64,000 nucleotides of DNA from Pseudomonas fluorescens (GCF_902497995.1 NZ_CABVII010000001.1:62001-126000), one strand, 5' to 3'. Shown: positions 53,884 to 63,979, counted from the stretch's first letter. A program made the numbers and translations. The notes: generated from the letters alone by a model not told the origin.

Positions 53884-56418
53884 ATGAAGCGTGTGCTGCT
53901 CGTTGTCATTCCCTTCGTGGTGTCTCTCCTCATTGCCATCTCGCTGACCGCGGTCGCGCAGGCGACGGCCGAAACACGCAGTGTGCACGCGCAGGATGCG
54001 CCCTATTTTGAGGCCTGTGCACGCGAAGGGCTGAACGAATCGGAATGCGCCGGCCGCCTGATCTGGTTCAAGGCCACGGCAGGCAACGACCGTTTCCATA
54101 CCTTCGTCTTCCAACAGCGGGTTGGCGTACTGATCGACTGGTACCGCGTACTGCGCAGCGACCAGCGCGGCGACCGCTTCCGCGCCTGGGGCATTATCAA
54201 CGATCCGGCCTGCTGCACACCGGGCTCGCCGGACTGCCCGGCGAAGAGCCTGGATGAGACCTACGGCATGGACTGGTGCCCGGGCGACGAGGAGATGCTC
54301 GGCTACGTCGGACGCAGCGGCTATACCGATCCGGCATGCGACTTCCACGACGCGCTGCTGAAGGAAGGCGACGTGCATGGGCCAGCCGACCAGCGCCAAT
54401 CGGCCTGCGATCTGAAATTCGGCACCTCCACCGGCGCGCTCGGCATTCGCAAGTTTCCCAACCCGCGCTTCGACAAGGCGGCCTGGCAGCGGCTCAACGG
54501 CAGCCCCGGCAGCTGGGAAGGCTACGACCGGCCGATTGCGGCCGCCGGCGCAGGCGAGGCGGCGCGCTCGCACCTGCAGGATGGCGCCATCGAGCCGCCC
54601 TTCCTGATAGGCACCGCCTGCGGCTCCTGCCACATCGCCTTCGATCCGCTCAACCCACCCGCCGACCCTGCGAACCCCAAGTGGGAAAACATCAAGGGCC
54701 TGGTCGGTAACCAGTACTCGCGCATCTCCGAAATCATGGTCTCGGGCATGCCCTCAAACACGCTGGAATGGCAGATGTTCGCCCATGCGCGCCCCGGCTC
54801 CAGCGACACCTCGGCGATTCCCACCGACCAGCTGAACAACCCGGGCACGATCAACGCCCTGATCAACATCGCCAAACGGCCGACCTTCGCCGACGAGCAA
54901 GTGCTGAAATGGCGCAAGGTTGCCTCCTGCGTCGACGACCGCGACGAAACCCGTTGCTGGTGCGAACCGGGACGCGACGGCAAGTGCTGGAAGAAGTCCC
55001 TCGCTCCGGAAACCGTGCACCACATCCTGAAGGGTGGCGAAGACTCGATCGGCGCGCTCGAGGCGATCCAGCGCGTGTATTTCAACATCGGTTCATGCTC
55101 GGAACAGTGCTGGATGAACCACCTCTCCGACCTGCGCCAGATCGATCCTCAGCAGCGCGGCTTTGGCCAGACGCCGTTCAACATCGGCCAGTGCCGGCGC
55201 GACTGTCCCAACTTCCGCGCCATCGAGGACCGGCTGCCGAACATCCTCGATTTTTTCATGTCGGCCGAAGCACACGTCACCGATCTGCGTGCCGCGCGCG
55301 AAAACCAGCTGCGCGCCACGACACCGGACGCCCGCTATACCGAGCAGGACCTGATCGCCGCCCTTGAACGCGAGTTCGGCGACCATGCGGTGGCGCGTGG
55401 CAGCGAGATCTTCGCCAACACCTGCGCGCGCTGCCATTCCAGCCAGCCGGAAGCGGCGGCTGGGCAGTTCGCCAGCCTCGACTTCCAAAAAATCGACCTC
55501 GGCAGCGGCATGCGCGAGGAATGGCTGGGCAACGACCGCAGCACCCCGGTCTCCGAAGTCGGCACCTTCCGCTGCCGCGCCCTGCACTCCAACCACATGG
55601 CCGGCCACATCTGGCAGGAATACGGCTCCGAGACCCTGCGTGCGCAGCCGCCCGACCCCAACGTCAAAGAGCCCGGAGACGGCGGGCGCGGCCACTATCG
55701 CAACATCTCACTGCTCAACCTGTGGGCACACGCCCCCTTCCTGCACAACAACGCGCTCGGCCCCGAGCTGTGCGGCAAGCCGCAGAACGCCGCGAACGAC
55801 TTCTATGCGATGCGCCCGCGCTACGTGGACGGCAGCAGCGTGAAGCTCCTGCCCGCCGAGCAGCAACCGGCCTGCTTCGAATACGACCCCAGCGTCGAGG
55901 GCCGCTACCGGCTCTACAAGATGTCGATGCAGGAGTTGCTGAACCCGGCGCAGCGCATCCCGAAAGTTACCTTGCTGAGCGAGGATGTCACCCTGCGCAT
56001 CGGCCCGCGCCTGTGGGACGGCACCGCGAAGGAAAGGCTGCTTGGCTTCGAACTCACCATCCCGAGCGAAATCGACGGCCGCGGCGTCACCGCCGGCACC
56101 ATTGGTAACTTCCAGCACAAACGCTTCATCGTCGATCTGGTGCGCGCCAAGACCGCGCCGCAGGAGCTCGAGGCGAGTCTGACCCAACGTTTCGGCAAGG
56201 ACACCGGCGCCAAGGTGCTCGCCGACCTGAAGGTCATCACCGGCGAACTGGTCGGCAAGCCGAATGCGTTGGTGGCGGCACTGAAGGCACGCCCCTATCT
56301 GATCAAGCAGGTCTACAGCAGTTGCACCGCCGAGATCGAAAACGAAGGTCACCGCTTCGGCGAGGATCTGTCCGACGCAGACAAGAAGGCGCTGATAGCC
56401 TTCCTTGCCACCTTCTGA
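53884..56418 (+). CDS. Large exported dihaem cytochrome c, RoxA/CcpA-like C-terminal part
   Basis: 844 residues from the ATG at 53884 (AAGGAGG upstream). A signal segment VLLVVIPFVVSLLIAISLTA directs export. Two haem-binding motifs are visible, CGSCH at residue 246 and CARCH at 514. The region from about 600 has NISLLNLWAHAPFLHNNALG, related to the APYLHNGS motif of RoxA-like and di-haem peroxidase proteins. Many other Cys (ACCTPGSPDC, CWCEPGRDGKC, CSEQC) suggest disulfides. It opens a plus-strand operon; the next gene begins 18 bp on. Substrate unknown. Confidence 0.75.
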   Translation: MKRVLLVVIPFVVSLLIAISLTAVAQATAETRSVHAQDAPYFEACAREGLNESECAGRLIWFKATAGNDRFHTFVFQQRVGVLIDWYRVLRSDQRGDRFRAWGIINDPACCTPGSPDCPAKSLDETYGMDWCPGDEEMLGYVGRSGYTDPACDFHDALLKEGDVHGPADQRQSACDLKFGTSTGALGIRKFPNPRFDKAAWQRLNGSPGSWEGYDRPIAAAGAGEAARSHLQDGAIEPPFLIGTACGSCHIAFDPLNPPADPANPKWENIKGLVGNQYSRISEIMVSGMPSNTLEWQMFAHARPGSSDTSAIPTDQLNNPGTINALINIAKRPTFADEQVLKWRKVASCVDDRDETRCWCEPGRDGKCWKKSLAPETVHHILKGGEDSIGALEAIQRVYFNIGSCSEQCWMNHLSDLRQIDPQQRGFGQTPFNIGQCRRDCPNFRAIEDRLPNILDFFMSAEAHVTDLRAARENQLRATTPDARYTEQDLIAALEREFGDHAVARGSEIFANTCARCHSSQPEAAAGQFASLDFQKIDLGSGMREEWLGNDRSTPVSEVGTFRCRALHSNHMAGHIWQEYGSETLRAQPPDPNVKEPGDGGRGHYRNISLLNLWAHAPFLHNNALGPELCGKPQNAANDFYAMRPRYVDGSSVKLLPAEQQPACFEYDPSVEGRYRLYKMSMQELLNPAQRIPKVTLLSEDVTLRIGPRLWDGTAKERLLGFELTIPSEIDGRGVTAGTIGNFQHKRFIVDLVRAKTAPQELEASLTQRFGKDTGAKVLADLKVITGELVGKPNALVAALKARPYLIKQVYSSCTAEIENEGHRFGEDLSDADKKALIAFLATF

Positions 56419-56435
56419 GTGCAAGGGGAGCCGCC

Positions 56436-57329
56436 ATGAGGATCGCCACCTTCGCCATCTGTGCCGCCATCGCCCTAGGCGGATCCGGTTGCGGGTTCTT
56501 CGATCCCGACAAAAAGCCCCCGGACATCAGCTTCGCCCCCTATGGCGAAGGCTATTCCGAGAAACCGGATTTCGCCCAGCTGCAATACCAGTACCCGCTG
56601 TCGCCCAAGGACCTCTACAAGATCACACCGAAGAACCTGTCTTTCCTCGATCAGGAGCAGGTCGACCAGATCTATGCCCGGCTGTCAGCCGGGCCGATTC
56701 CGGACGGGCCTTTCGAAGGCGACCTGTTCTTCCCGCGCGGTGGTAGCGGCAAGCTGCGCCTGTCGGAAATCGCCGGCGGCGGGCTGCGGGAGCTATTGGT
56801 GAATATGGGCGGGCACAAGCTCGACCTGGTCGGTGAAACCCTGTGGAAGGGCAAGGTGTTCTATCGCGACGAGCGCCTGCTGCGCAATCGCATCGAGGAT
56901 CTCGGTACGCTGAAGAAGCTGGGACTGGTCGAGGAACGCGCCGACCAACCGCTGCAGTCCATCAAGGTGAACGGCAAGGATCAATGGCTGCTGTTCCCGG
57001 CCAAGCTGCACTGCGGGCAAAGCCTGCTCGACAGCCGGCGCGAGTCGATCATCATCGACTACGCCTTCACCGACGAGCTGCCAGGTTACCGTCGTCTGCC
57101 AGACATGATGGCCGGGCGCAACGGCTTCGCGATCCGCGACGAGATCCGCATGGTATATCCCGGTTTCTATCTCGGCCGCGCCTACATGGACCGCAGCTTC
57201 GTGGTCAATTTTGTGCTGTACAACAAGGAGATCGCCGAGCGCGCCCGCGATGCGTTCATGGAAAGTGGCCAGGTACAGGAAGATTGCTGGACTGGCACGC
57301 AGGTCGCTCGCGCTCCCGGCGGCCAGTAA
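56436..57329 (+). CDS. Lipoprotein of the cytochrome operon, hypothetical
   Basis: 297 residues from the ATG at 56436 (AAGGGGAG upstream). Signal MRIATFAICAAIALGGSGCG with a lipobox at GSGC. The mature protein is soluble with AIRDEIRMVYPGFYLGRAYM and FVVNFVLYNKEIAERARDAF, and two lone Cys (LHCGQ, EDCW). No family recognised. Lying between two haem-protein genes it is likely to anchor or chaperone the complex in the outer or inner membrane periplasmic face. Confidence 0.7.
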   Translation: MRIATFAICAAIALGGSGCGFFDPDKKPPDISFAPYGEGYSEKPDFAQLQYQYPLSPKDLYKITPKNLSFLDQEQVDQIYARLSAGPIPDGPFEGDLFFPRGGSGKLRLSEIAGGGLRELLVNMGGHKLDLVGETLWKGKVFYRDERLLRNRIEDLGTLKKLGLVEERADQPLQSIKVNGKDQWLLFPAKLHCGQSLLDSRRESIIIDYAFTDELPGYRRLPDMMAGRNGFAIRDEIRMVYPGFYLGRAYMDRSFVVNFVLYNKEIAERARDAFMESGQVQEDCWTGTQVARAPGGQ

Positions 57330-57338
57330 CCGAAGCGG

Positions 57339-59495
57339 ATGATGGTCCAAACGGCATGGCGGATGACGACGCTGGCGCTGCTCGGCTGGCTGGCGACGAT
57401 GTCTGTCATGGCCGGTGAAACGCCGGCTTCCACGCCGCTGGAGGCGGTCGAAGCGCCGGGCGAGCCCCTGCCGTCGGCCGGGCGCTCGTTGTTCGATATC
57501 CTGCTCGGTCCGCCTGGGCCGACGGGGGAGGCAGTGGTGCCCTTTCCGTTCGCGGCCCTGCTCGGGCGCATCCGTGCCGAGCTGGATTCGAACCAGGCTT
57601 CGGGAGGATTGACCGTGGTGCTGATTCCGCTTGGCCGATCGTTGCAGCGTCCCGCCGTGGCGGACATACAGGCGTTTCGCCAGCCGCGCGTAGTCGCCGC
57701 CGTCACGGGCGAACCACCCGCCGCTGCAGCGGCCGGCCACCTCTACCTCAAGGACCGCCTGTATCTCGGCTACCACGAAGGCGCCGCTGCGCTAGAGGTG
57801 ATCAGCTACAACGAAACCGCTGGCCGCTTCGAGTTCCAGGTCGTGCACAACTACCGCGCTGACCATCGTCCCACGCTGGACTATGCCAACCGCGCGCTGT
57901 GCCTGGCCTGTCATCAGAATGCCGCGCCGATCTTCTCGCGCCCCTCCTGGGACGAAACCGCCGCCAGCCCGGCCGTGGCTGCGCGCCTCGCAGCCACCGG
58001 CCAACCCTATTACGGCATCGCCTGGCGCCACGGTGTGGACGTGCCGGATGCGATCGACGCCGCGACTGCCCGCTCCAACCAGTTCACCCTCGCCCAGCGT
58101 CTGTGGCGCGAGGGCTGTGCCGCGCCGACGCGCGCGCAGGCCATCGCCTGCCGCGCCGAGGCGCTACGCGTGGCGCTGCGCTACCGACTCGGCGGCGGCC
58201 GCACGATGACGCTCGACACGCCGACCGCCCGGCGCGATCTGCTCGAACCCCTCCTGACCCATTGGCGTGCACGCTGGCCGTCCGGCCTGCCCTTACCCGA
58301 CCCGCAACTGCCCAACCGTCAGCCGTTCTCCGCCATCGACCTTTCCGGCACCGTCACTGCTGCTCTACCGAGCGGCCTGGCCGCCCGCCGCATCGCCGAC
58401 ATCGGCGCCGCGTTCGACCCGTTGGCGCTGCGCCCGCCATTGGCGATCTGGCGCGGGCAAGATAGCGCCGACGTTGCCCGCTTCGTCCACGCCCTGTCAC
58501 TGTTCTTCTCGCAAACCGATATCGGCCTGCTGAGCCGGCAACTCGCCGCCGCCCCCGATGCGCCGCTACACAGTGTCACCTTTATCTGTCGCGAGCGCGT
58601 GGGCACTGCCCGGCTCGATCTCGACTGCGACGGTGCCGAGGGCAGCCGTCTGCTGGCACGGCTCAACCTGCACGGAGGACTCATTGCCGCGGGCAGCATC
58701 GACCGCCTGAGCCTGCCAGGGGCTGACCATAGTGGCCCGATCACACTCGGCCATGGCACGCCGCGCGCAGACGCCGCGGATATCGGCTTTACCCTCGGCG
58801 GGCACGCCGGCGGTGTGCGCAGTGCCCGTGGCGAAGGCATCCGCAGGCTGTGGCTGACGCGCGCGCGCGGCGATACGCCGGCGACCGCCAGGCTCGAGCT
58901 CGTTGCGGATCTCGCCCCGCTGGACGCCGCTATCGACGCGCTGGCGCAGACCACCCTGGCGGGTGACAGCGATGCCTTCAATGCGCAAGCGCTACGCCGA
59001 GACGCGCTGCTGCCCCCCCTGTTTGCACGGCTCGGCGTTCCTTTACCGGTAGGCCAACGGCCCCCGCTGCCGCCGGCGCGGCTGGCCGATGTCGCGTCCG
59101 GTCGCGACATGACGGTGGCAGCGGACCTGCTGCCTTTCGTTCGGCAGTGCGGTTTATGCCACAGCGCAGCGAGCAGATTTCCGCCAGGGTTCCTGCACGG
59201 CGACGACAGCCGCGTGCGCGCCAAGCTGGCCGACTGCGCTGAACGCATCCTGTACCGCCTGCAGATGAACCACCTGCCGGCCGCCGCGCAGCTGAAAACG
59301 CCGATGCCGCCACCGGCCGCCGCCCATGCTCCCGGCTTCGCCCAGTCCGCCGATCTGCTGGCGATGCTGAGCGCACTGGAAACCCTGACGCGCGTGCGCG
59401 GGGGCCTGGGCGGCGACGCTGTACTCGAGCGCCCCTACCCAAGCCTGGCACCTTGCGTCCCACCCATTGACCCGGATCAAGGAGAACGCAGGTGA
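57339..59495 (+). CDS. Exported cytochrome-like protein with two CxxCH motifs
   Basis: 718 residues, ATG at 57339 or 57342. Signal-like N terminus (MTTLALLGWLATMSVMA). CLACH at residue 188 and CGLCH at residue 604 are c-type haem motifs, widely separated. The body has GHLYLKDRLYLGYHEGAAAL and a beta-rich central part with few known features. No recognised domain beyond the haem sites. Its stop overlaps the GTG start of the next gene (GTGA), so it is co-translated with the dihaem protein behind it. Confidence 0.7.
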   Translation: MMVQTAWRMTTLALLGWLATMSVMAGETPASTPLEAVEAPGEPLPSAGRSLFDILLGPPGPTGEAVVPFPFAALLGRIRAELDSNQASGGLTVVLIPLGRSLQRPAVADIQAFRQPRVVAAVTGEPPAAAAAGHLYLKDRLYLGYHEGAAALEVISYNETAGRFEFQVVHNYRADHRPTLDYANRALCLACHQNAAPIFSRPSWDETAASPAVAARLAATGQPYYGIAWRHGVDVPDAIDAATARSNQFTLAQRLWREGCAAPTRAQAIACRAEALRVALRYRLGGGRTMTLDTPTARRDLLEPLLTHWRARWPSGLPLPDPQLPNRQPFSAIDLSGTVTAALPSGLAARRIADIGAAFDPLALRPPLAIWRGQDSADVARFVHALSLFFSQTDIGLLSRQLAAAPDAPLHSVTFICRERVGTARLDLDCDGAEGSRLLARLNLHGGLIAAGSIDRLSLPGADHSGPITLGHGTPRADAADIGFTLGGHAGGVRSARGEGIRRLWLTRARGDTPATARLELVADLAPLDAAIDALAQTTLAGDSDAFNAQALRRDALLPPLFARLGVPLPVGQRPPLPPARLADVASGRDMTVAADLLPFVRQCGLCHSAASRFPPGFLHGDDSRVRAKLADCAERILYRLQMNHLPAAAQLKTPMPPPAAAHAPGFAQSADLLAMLSALETLTRVRGGLGGDAVLERPYPSLAPCVPPIDPDQGERR

Positions 59496-61015
59496 CCGAC
59501 CGATCCCGCCACCCAGCCCTGCTGCGCTGGTCAGGCCGAGCGCTCCTGCTGTTGCCCTGGATTCTACTGGTGCTCGGCGGCCTCTACGCCGCAGTGCGCT
59601 TCCTGCCCGATGTTGCGGTGCAGTACAGCGATCCGGTGGAGCACTTCAAATACGGCTCCACGGGCGGCGAGCGCGAATCCGGCTTTCCCTATTGGATCTG
59701 GCAGGCCCTGCCTCAGGTCTGCGCCGACGATCTGCCTGGCGGCTACGCCTCGCTCGGTCTGATCTACGAACCCGGCCGCGACCTGCCGGTCGGCGTGTCA
59801 AAGCGACGCAATCTCGGGCTGGACCGCGTATTCCTGAACTGCGCGGCGTGCCACACCAGCACGGTGCGCGATGCAGTCGACGGCGAACCGCGACTGATCG
59901 TCGGCATGCCGGCACACCGCTTCGACATCCGCGCCTTCGAAACCTTCTTCTTCAACTGCGCCGCCGGGCCGAAGTTCTCCAGGGAATTCATCGTGCCGGA
60001 GATCGACCGCCTCGCCGGCGGCCTCAATCCTCTCGACCGCTACGTGGTCTACCCGGTGGCAATCGCGCTGATGCGCGAGCGCCTGCTGATGCTGCGCGGG
60101 CGCTTCGAGTTCGTCTTCGACCAACCCGAATGGGGCCCGGGCCGGGTCGATACCTTCAACTCGGCGAAGGTGCTGTTCAACTTCCCGATGATGCAGTTGC
60201 CACCGCAGGAACGGCTCGGCGCGTCCGACTTTCCGTCGATCTGGAACCAGCGCAAGCGCATGACGCGCGACGACGGCGGGCGTATGGAGCTGCACTGGGA
60301 CGGCAACAACACCCATACCGAGGAACGCAACAAGAGCGCTGCCTTCGGCACAGGCACCACGCCACCGACGATCGACCTCGCCGCCATCGGGCGGGTGGAA
60401 GACTGGCTGTTGGATCTGGCGCCACCGCCCTACCCCTACCCCATCGACCACGCGCTGGCGGCACGCGGTGCGCCGCTCTATGCGCAGTACTGCGCCACCT
60501 GCCACGGAGCTGGCGGGCAGGACTTCAAGGGCGCGAAGGTCGGCCACGTGACTGCGCTCGCACAGATCGGCACCGACCGCGCGCGGCTCGATTCCTACAC
60601 CCGCGATCTTGCCGTCAACCAGGCCACGCTGTACGCCGGCTATCCGCACCGCTTCCGTCATTTCCGCAAGACCTGGGGCTACGCCAACATGCCTCTGGAC
60701 GGCATCTGGCTGCGCGCGCCCTACCTGCACAATGGTTCCGTTCCGACCCTGCGCGACCTGCTCGAGCCGTCTGCCGCGCGGCCGATCACTTTCATTCGCG
60801 GCAACGATGTGTACGAGCCGCAGCGGGTGGGCTTCTTCGCCGACCTTCCGGCGGCCGCGCCGTCGGCACCAGCGTTGGCCGATGGCCCGCGCCTGCTCCT
60901 GTTCGACACCCGTCAACCGGGCAACAGCAATGCCGGTCATGAGGGACACGATTACGGCACCGAACTGCCGGCGGCCGACAAGGACGCCCTGATCGAGCAT
61001 CTGAAGACCTTCTGA
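59492..61015 (+). CDS. RoxA-like dihaem cytochrome c, paralogue 1
   Basis: 507 residues starting with GTG at 59492, AAGGAG upstream, overlapping the preceding stop. One N-terminal membrane segment (LLLLPWILLVLGGLYAAVRF) holds it in the membrane with a periplasmic body. CAACH at residue 117 and CATCH at 334 bind two haems. DGIWLRAPYLHNGSVPTLRD lies near 405, the shared RoxA-like motif. HTEERNKSAAFGTGTTPPTI and KTWGYANMPL are other landmarks. It is a clear paralogue of the next gene. Confidence 0.82.
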   Translation: MTDRSRHPALLRWSGRALLLLPWILLVLGGLYAAVRFLPDVAVQYSDPVEHFKYGSTGGERESGFPYWIWQALPQVCADDLPGGYASLGLIYEPGRDLPVGVSKRRNLGLDRVFLNCAACHTSTVRDAVDGEPRLIVGMPAHRFDIRAFETFFFNCAAGPKFSREFIVPEIDRLAGGLNPLDRYVVYPVAIALMRERLLMLRGRFEFVFDQPEWGPGRVDTFNSAKVLFNFPMMQLPPQERLGASDFPSIWNQRKRMTRDDGGRMELHWDGNNTHTEERNKSAAFGTGTTPPTIDLAAIGRVEDWLLDLAPPPYPYPIDHALAARGAPLYAQYCATCHGAGGQDFKGAKVGHVTALAQIGTDRARLDSYTRDLAVNQATLYAGYPHRFRHFRKTWGYANMPLDGIWLRAPYLHNGSVPTLRDLLEPSAARPITFIRGNDVYEPQRVGFFADLPAAAPSAPALADGPRLLLFDTRQPGNSNAGHEGHDYGTELPAADKDALIEHLKTF

Positions 61016-61034
61016 GCGCAATAGGAGACTGATC

Positions 61035-62543
61035 ATGCAACCTACCTTCCGTACGCGTTACACGGGCCGCCATGGCGGTCCCGGCTTCGCGCGCAACCTC
61101 GGCCGCAGCCTGCTCGCGGTGCTCGTCGTGCTGCTGGTACTGGGTGCCGGCGGCGGGGTCTTCACCTGGTACAAGTTCTTCCGCGAGGAGCCGCAACCCG
61201 AATGGGTTACCAACGATCCGGACATGCGCTTCAAGTACGGCTCGATCGGCGCGGAGCGCGACGCCGGCATCCCCTACTGGATCTTCTACGTGCTGCCGCG
61301 CATCTTCCCCGACAAGCTGCCTGGCCCCGGCGGCTATGCTTCACTCGGCGTGGCGTGGGAGGAAGGCCAGGAGTTGCCGGTGGGCTTCTCGAAGAAGGTG
61401 GTCGGTTTTGCGCGTGTCGCCAACAACTGCGCCTCCTGCCACACCGCCAGCTATCGCACTGATGCCGATTCCGCGCCGGTCTTCGTGCCAACCGGGCCGA
61501 ACCATACGCTGAACCTGTGGGCTTTCTTCCGCTTCCTGGTCGACTGCGCGAAGGACCCGCGCTTCAACGCCGACAACCTGATGGCCGAGATCCGACTGGT
61601 CACCGATCTGTCCTTTATCGACCGCGTGATCTACCGTTACCTGCTCATCCCGATCACGAAAAAGACCCTGCTTGCGCGTGAAGAGCAGTTCGCCTGGCTC
61701 TACCGCGAAGACTTTCCGCCCTGGGGGCGCGGGCGCGACGACGCCATGAACCTGACCAAGTACTTCATGATCCGCTGGCCAATGGACAACAGTTTCGGTC
61801 CCACCGACATGCCCTCGCTGTGGAACCTGAAGAAGTATCGGCCGGAACAGGGCATGCGCATGAACTTCGCCGGAGACAGCCACGATCCGTATTCGGTGAT
61901 CATCGACTCGGCGCTGGGGCTGCTCGGCGCCGCACCGAAGGACAACGACGAGTTTCTCGCCCAGGTGCGCTGGCTGCAGGACTACGTCTCGAACAAGCCG
62001 GCACCGAAATATCCTTTCCCGGTGGATGCAGAGAAGGCCGGGCGCGGCAAGGCGGTGTTCGACAGCACCTGCGCCGCCTGCCACGCCTCGGCCCGTACCG
62101 GCACCATAGTGCCGCTGGCAGAGGTCGGCACCAACCGCGACCGCCTCCATACCTGGGGCGAGAAGGCGGCCATCGAAGCCAACAAGGTGGTGAGGGAAAT
62201 GGGCATCGAGCGCCCCGGCCTGGTCGAGGAGCCGCTGCGCGGTTACATCGCCGCCTTCCTGGACGGCATCTGGCTGCGCGCGCCCTACCTGCACAACGGC
62301 TCCGTGCCGACGCTGCGCGACCTGCTCGAGCCGCCGGAGCAACGCCCCGCCGTGTTCTGGCGCGGCTATGACGTCTACGATCCGATCCGCGCAGGCTTCG
62401 AAACCCAGAGCCCGGAGGCCCAGCGCATCGGCACCCGCCACGAGGTCAGTGCGAAGGGCGGCGGCAACCAGGGCCACACGTTCGGCACCGGGCTGCCGGC
62501 GCAAGACAAGGACGCCCTGGTGGAATACCTGAAAACATTGTGA
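61035..62543 (+). CDS. RoxA-like dihaem cytochrome c, paralogue 2
   Basis: 502 residues. An N-terminal membrane segment (LLAVLVVLLVLGAGGGVFTW) is followed by a periplasmic body. CASCH at residue 132 and CAACH at 346 bind haem c. The DGIWLRAPYLHNGSVPTLRD motif is identical to paralogue 1 and the start (MRFKYGSIGAERDAGIPYWI) matches its FKYGSTGGERESGFPYWI. AGGAG precedes the ATG, 20 bp after the previous stop. Related enzymes include rubber oxygenase RoxA and di-haem peroxidases. Which reaction is done here is unknown. Confidence 0.85.
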   Translation: MQPTFRTRYTGRHGGPGFARNLGRSLLAVLVVLLVLGAGGGVFTWYKFFREEPQPEWVTNDPDMRFKYGSIGAERDAGIPYWIFYVLPRIFPDKLPGPGGYASLGVAWEEGQELPVGFSKKVVGFARVANNCASCHTASYRTDADSAPVFVPTGPNHTLNLWAFFRFLVDCAKDPRFNADNLMAEIRLVTDLSFIDRVIYRYLLIPITKKTLLAREEQFAWLYREDFPPWGRGRDDAMNLTKYFMIRWPMDNSFGPTDMPSLWNLKKYRPEQGMRMNFAGDSHDPYSVIIDSALGLLGAAPKDNDEFLAQVRWLQDYVSNKPAPKYPFPVDAEKAGRGKAVFDSTCAACHASARTGTIVPLAEVGTNRDRLHTWGEKAAIEANKVVREMGIERPGLVEEPLRGYIAAFLDGIWLRAPYLHNGSVPTLRDLLEPPEQRPAVFWRGYDVYDPIRAGFETQSPEAQRIGTRHEVSAKGGGNQGHTFGTGLPAQDKDALVEYLKTL

Positions 62544-62599
62544 GGCAGACGGGGAGCAGCGCCAGACTTCACCCTGCGTCTGGCCTGGCATCCCCGAAA

Positions 62600-63832
62600 T
62601 CACGCCGACCCGGCCATTACCTGGCTACGCGAATTGATCAAAGACGCGATAGCAGATGTGCAGAGCAATTGCTCGCCAGGGCGGGTTGGCTCACAAGCTG
62701 GGTGAATGGCGGTTTGGCGGTACTTCAGCATCCCGCCACTGCGCTTATTGAGGTAGGCCGTGATCTCGCCAACAATGGCCAACGCCACGCTCGCCGGGGT
62801 ATCGCCCCCCAGGTCCAACCCGATCGGATAGTGAAGCCTGGGCAGAATTCCGGGCTGATATGCCGATACGTCCATCTCATCAAGCAGTCGTTCTGTTCGC
62901 TCTCGAGGGCCCAACTGCCCGACATAGGCGGGTGAACATTGCATAACGTTTTCCAGCCAATGCCGATCCTGTCGATAGCTGTGGGTCATGATCACCACCG
63001 CGGCACCATCGACCGCACTGGACAATTTAAACGGCTCGTCGATAGGCGCAACCATGACCTGGCTTGCTCCAGGGAACCGCTCCGGGCGAGCAAAGTGCGC
63101 ACGCCCGTCCACCACCGTTACATGCCAGTTCAACTCCCTGGCGAACCGCACCAAAGGCTGAGCGTCATGACCTGCGCCAAAGATCACCAGTCGGTGCTGT
63201 GGCGCGAGGTACTCAAGACACACTTCAACCTCATCGGCCCCCTGCCCGTAAATCATCAGCGAAGACTTCTTGACCTCAAGGGTTCGGTGCAAATCGCCAC
63301 GAAGGGTGTGTTCGAGTGCCTGGCAGTCAATCCCCTCGCATGGGTTCATAAAGGCATCCAGGCCCATCCGGGCACCGATGCGTACTCGGGATTTTCGGCC
63401 CGCCGCCAGGACGGTCGCCAGGGCGGCCGGTTGACCGCTGGCCTTTACCCGTTGCAGCACATCGAGCAACAGGCTCTTCTTGCCGGCTTCATGGCGCTCC
63501 AGAAGTACATGCACGGTACCGTTGCAGCCCAGGCCAAAGGTCAGCGCCGCGTCCTCAGCATCGGCCTCTTCATCTTCCTGGGCCGCCGTACTGTAACGAC
63601 GAACCACTGCCCCGCCGGACTCGGTCAACCACCAGGCCTTCCTGGCCAGCTCCTGCTCCAGGCAACCGCCACTGATGGTTCCGACTGTCTGGCCATAAAG
63701 TGGAATCAGCATCCTGGCACCAGGACGCCGATAGGCCGAGCCCTCGACCTTGACGACCGTGGCCAGAACAGCATCGATCTTTTCGCTGCCGGCTTGATCC
63801 AATGCATCCAGCAAGGAGTACAAATCAGACAT
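62600..63832 (-). CDS. XdhC/CoxI-family molybdenum-enzyme maturation protein
   Basis: 410 residues (ATG at 63832, GGGAG upstream; GTG at 63838 possible). The N-terminal XdhC_CoxI part has GSAYRRPGARMLIPLYGQTV, GTISGGCLEQELARKAW and GLGCNGTVHVLLER. The C-terminal Rossmann-type part has HRLVIFGAGHDAQPLVRFAR and AYVGQLGPRERTERLLDEM, then GLDLGGDTPASVALAIVGEI. XdhC proteins sulfurate and insert the molybdopterin cofactor into xanthine-dehydrogenase-family enzymes. The partner oxidoreductase is not in the window. The gene converges with the cytochrome operon. Confidence 0.88.
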   Translation of the reverse strand: MSDLYSLLDALDQAGSEKIDAVLATVVKVEGSAYRRPGARMLIPLYGQTVGTISGGCLEQELARKAWWLTESGGAVVRRYSTAAQEDEEADAEDAALTFGLGCNGTVHVLLERHEAGKKSLLLDVLQRVKASGQPAALATVLAAGRKSRVRIGARMGLDAFMNPCEGIDCQALEHTLRGDLHRTLEVKKSSLMIYGQGADEVEVCLEYLAPQHRLVIFGAGHDAQPLVRFARELNWHVTVVDGRAHFARPERFPGASQVMVAPIDEPFKLSSAVDGAAVVIMTHSYRQDRHWLENVMQCSPAYVGQLGPRERTERLLDEMDVSAYQPGILPRLHYPIGLDLGGDTPASVALAIVGEITAYLNKRSGGMLKYRQTAIHPACEPTRPGEQLLCTSAIASLINSRSQVMAGSA

Positions 63833-63979
63833 GGCCACTCTCCCGGGTCATATTCAGTTGAACGGGGGTACTATTCATCCCCTTGCATTCGTCGAAGAAC
63901 AACACACGCAGGCTCACTGGCACCGAATGTCATGTCCTAGTCATAAACAGCGCTACGCATCATCTTCAAGGACAACAGC

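Noticed and set aside
59467..60942. A 491-codon plus-strand frame over the RoxA-like paralogue 1 gene
   Set aside because: Arg-rich translation, out of frame with the CxxCH-containing protein that has a ribosome site and membrane anchor.
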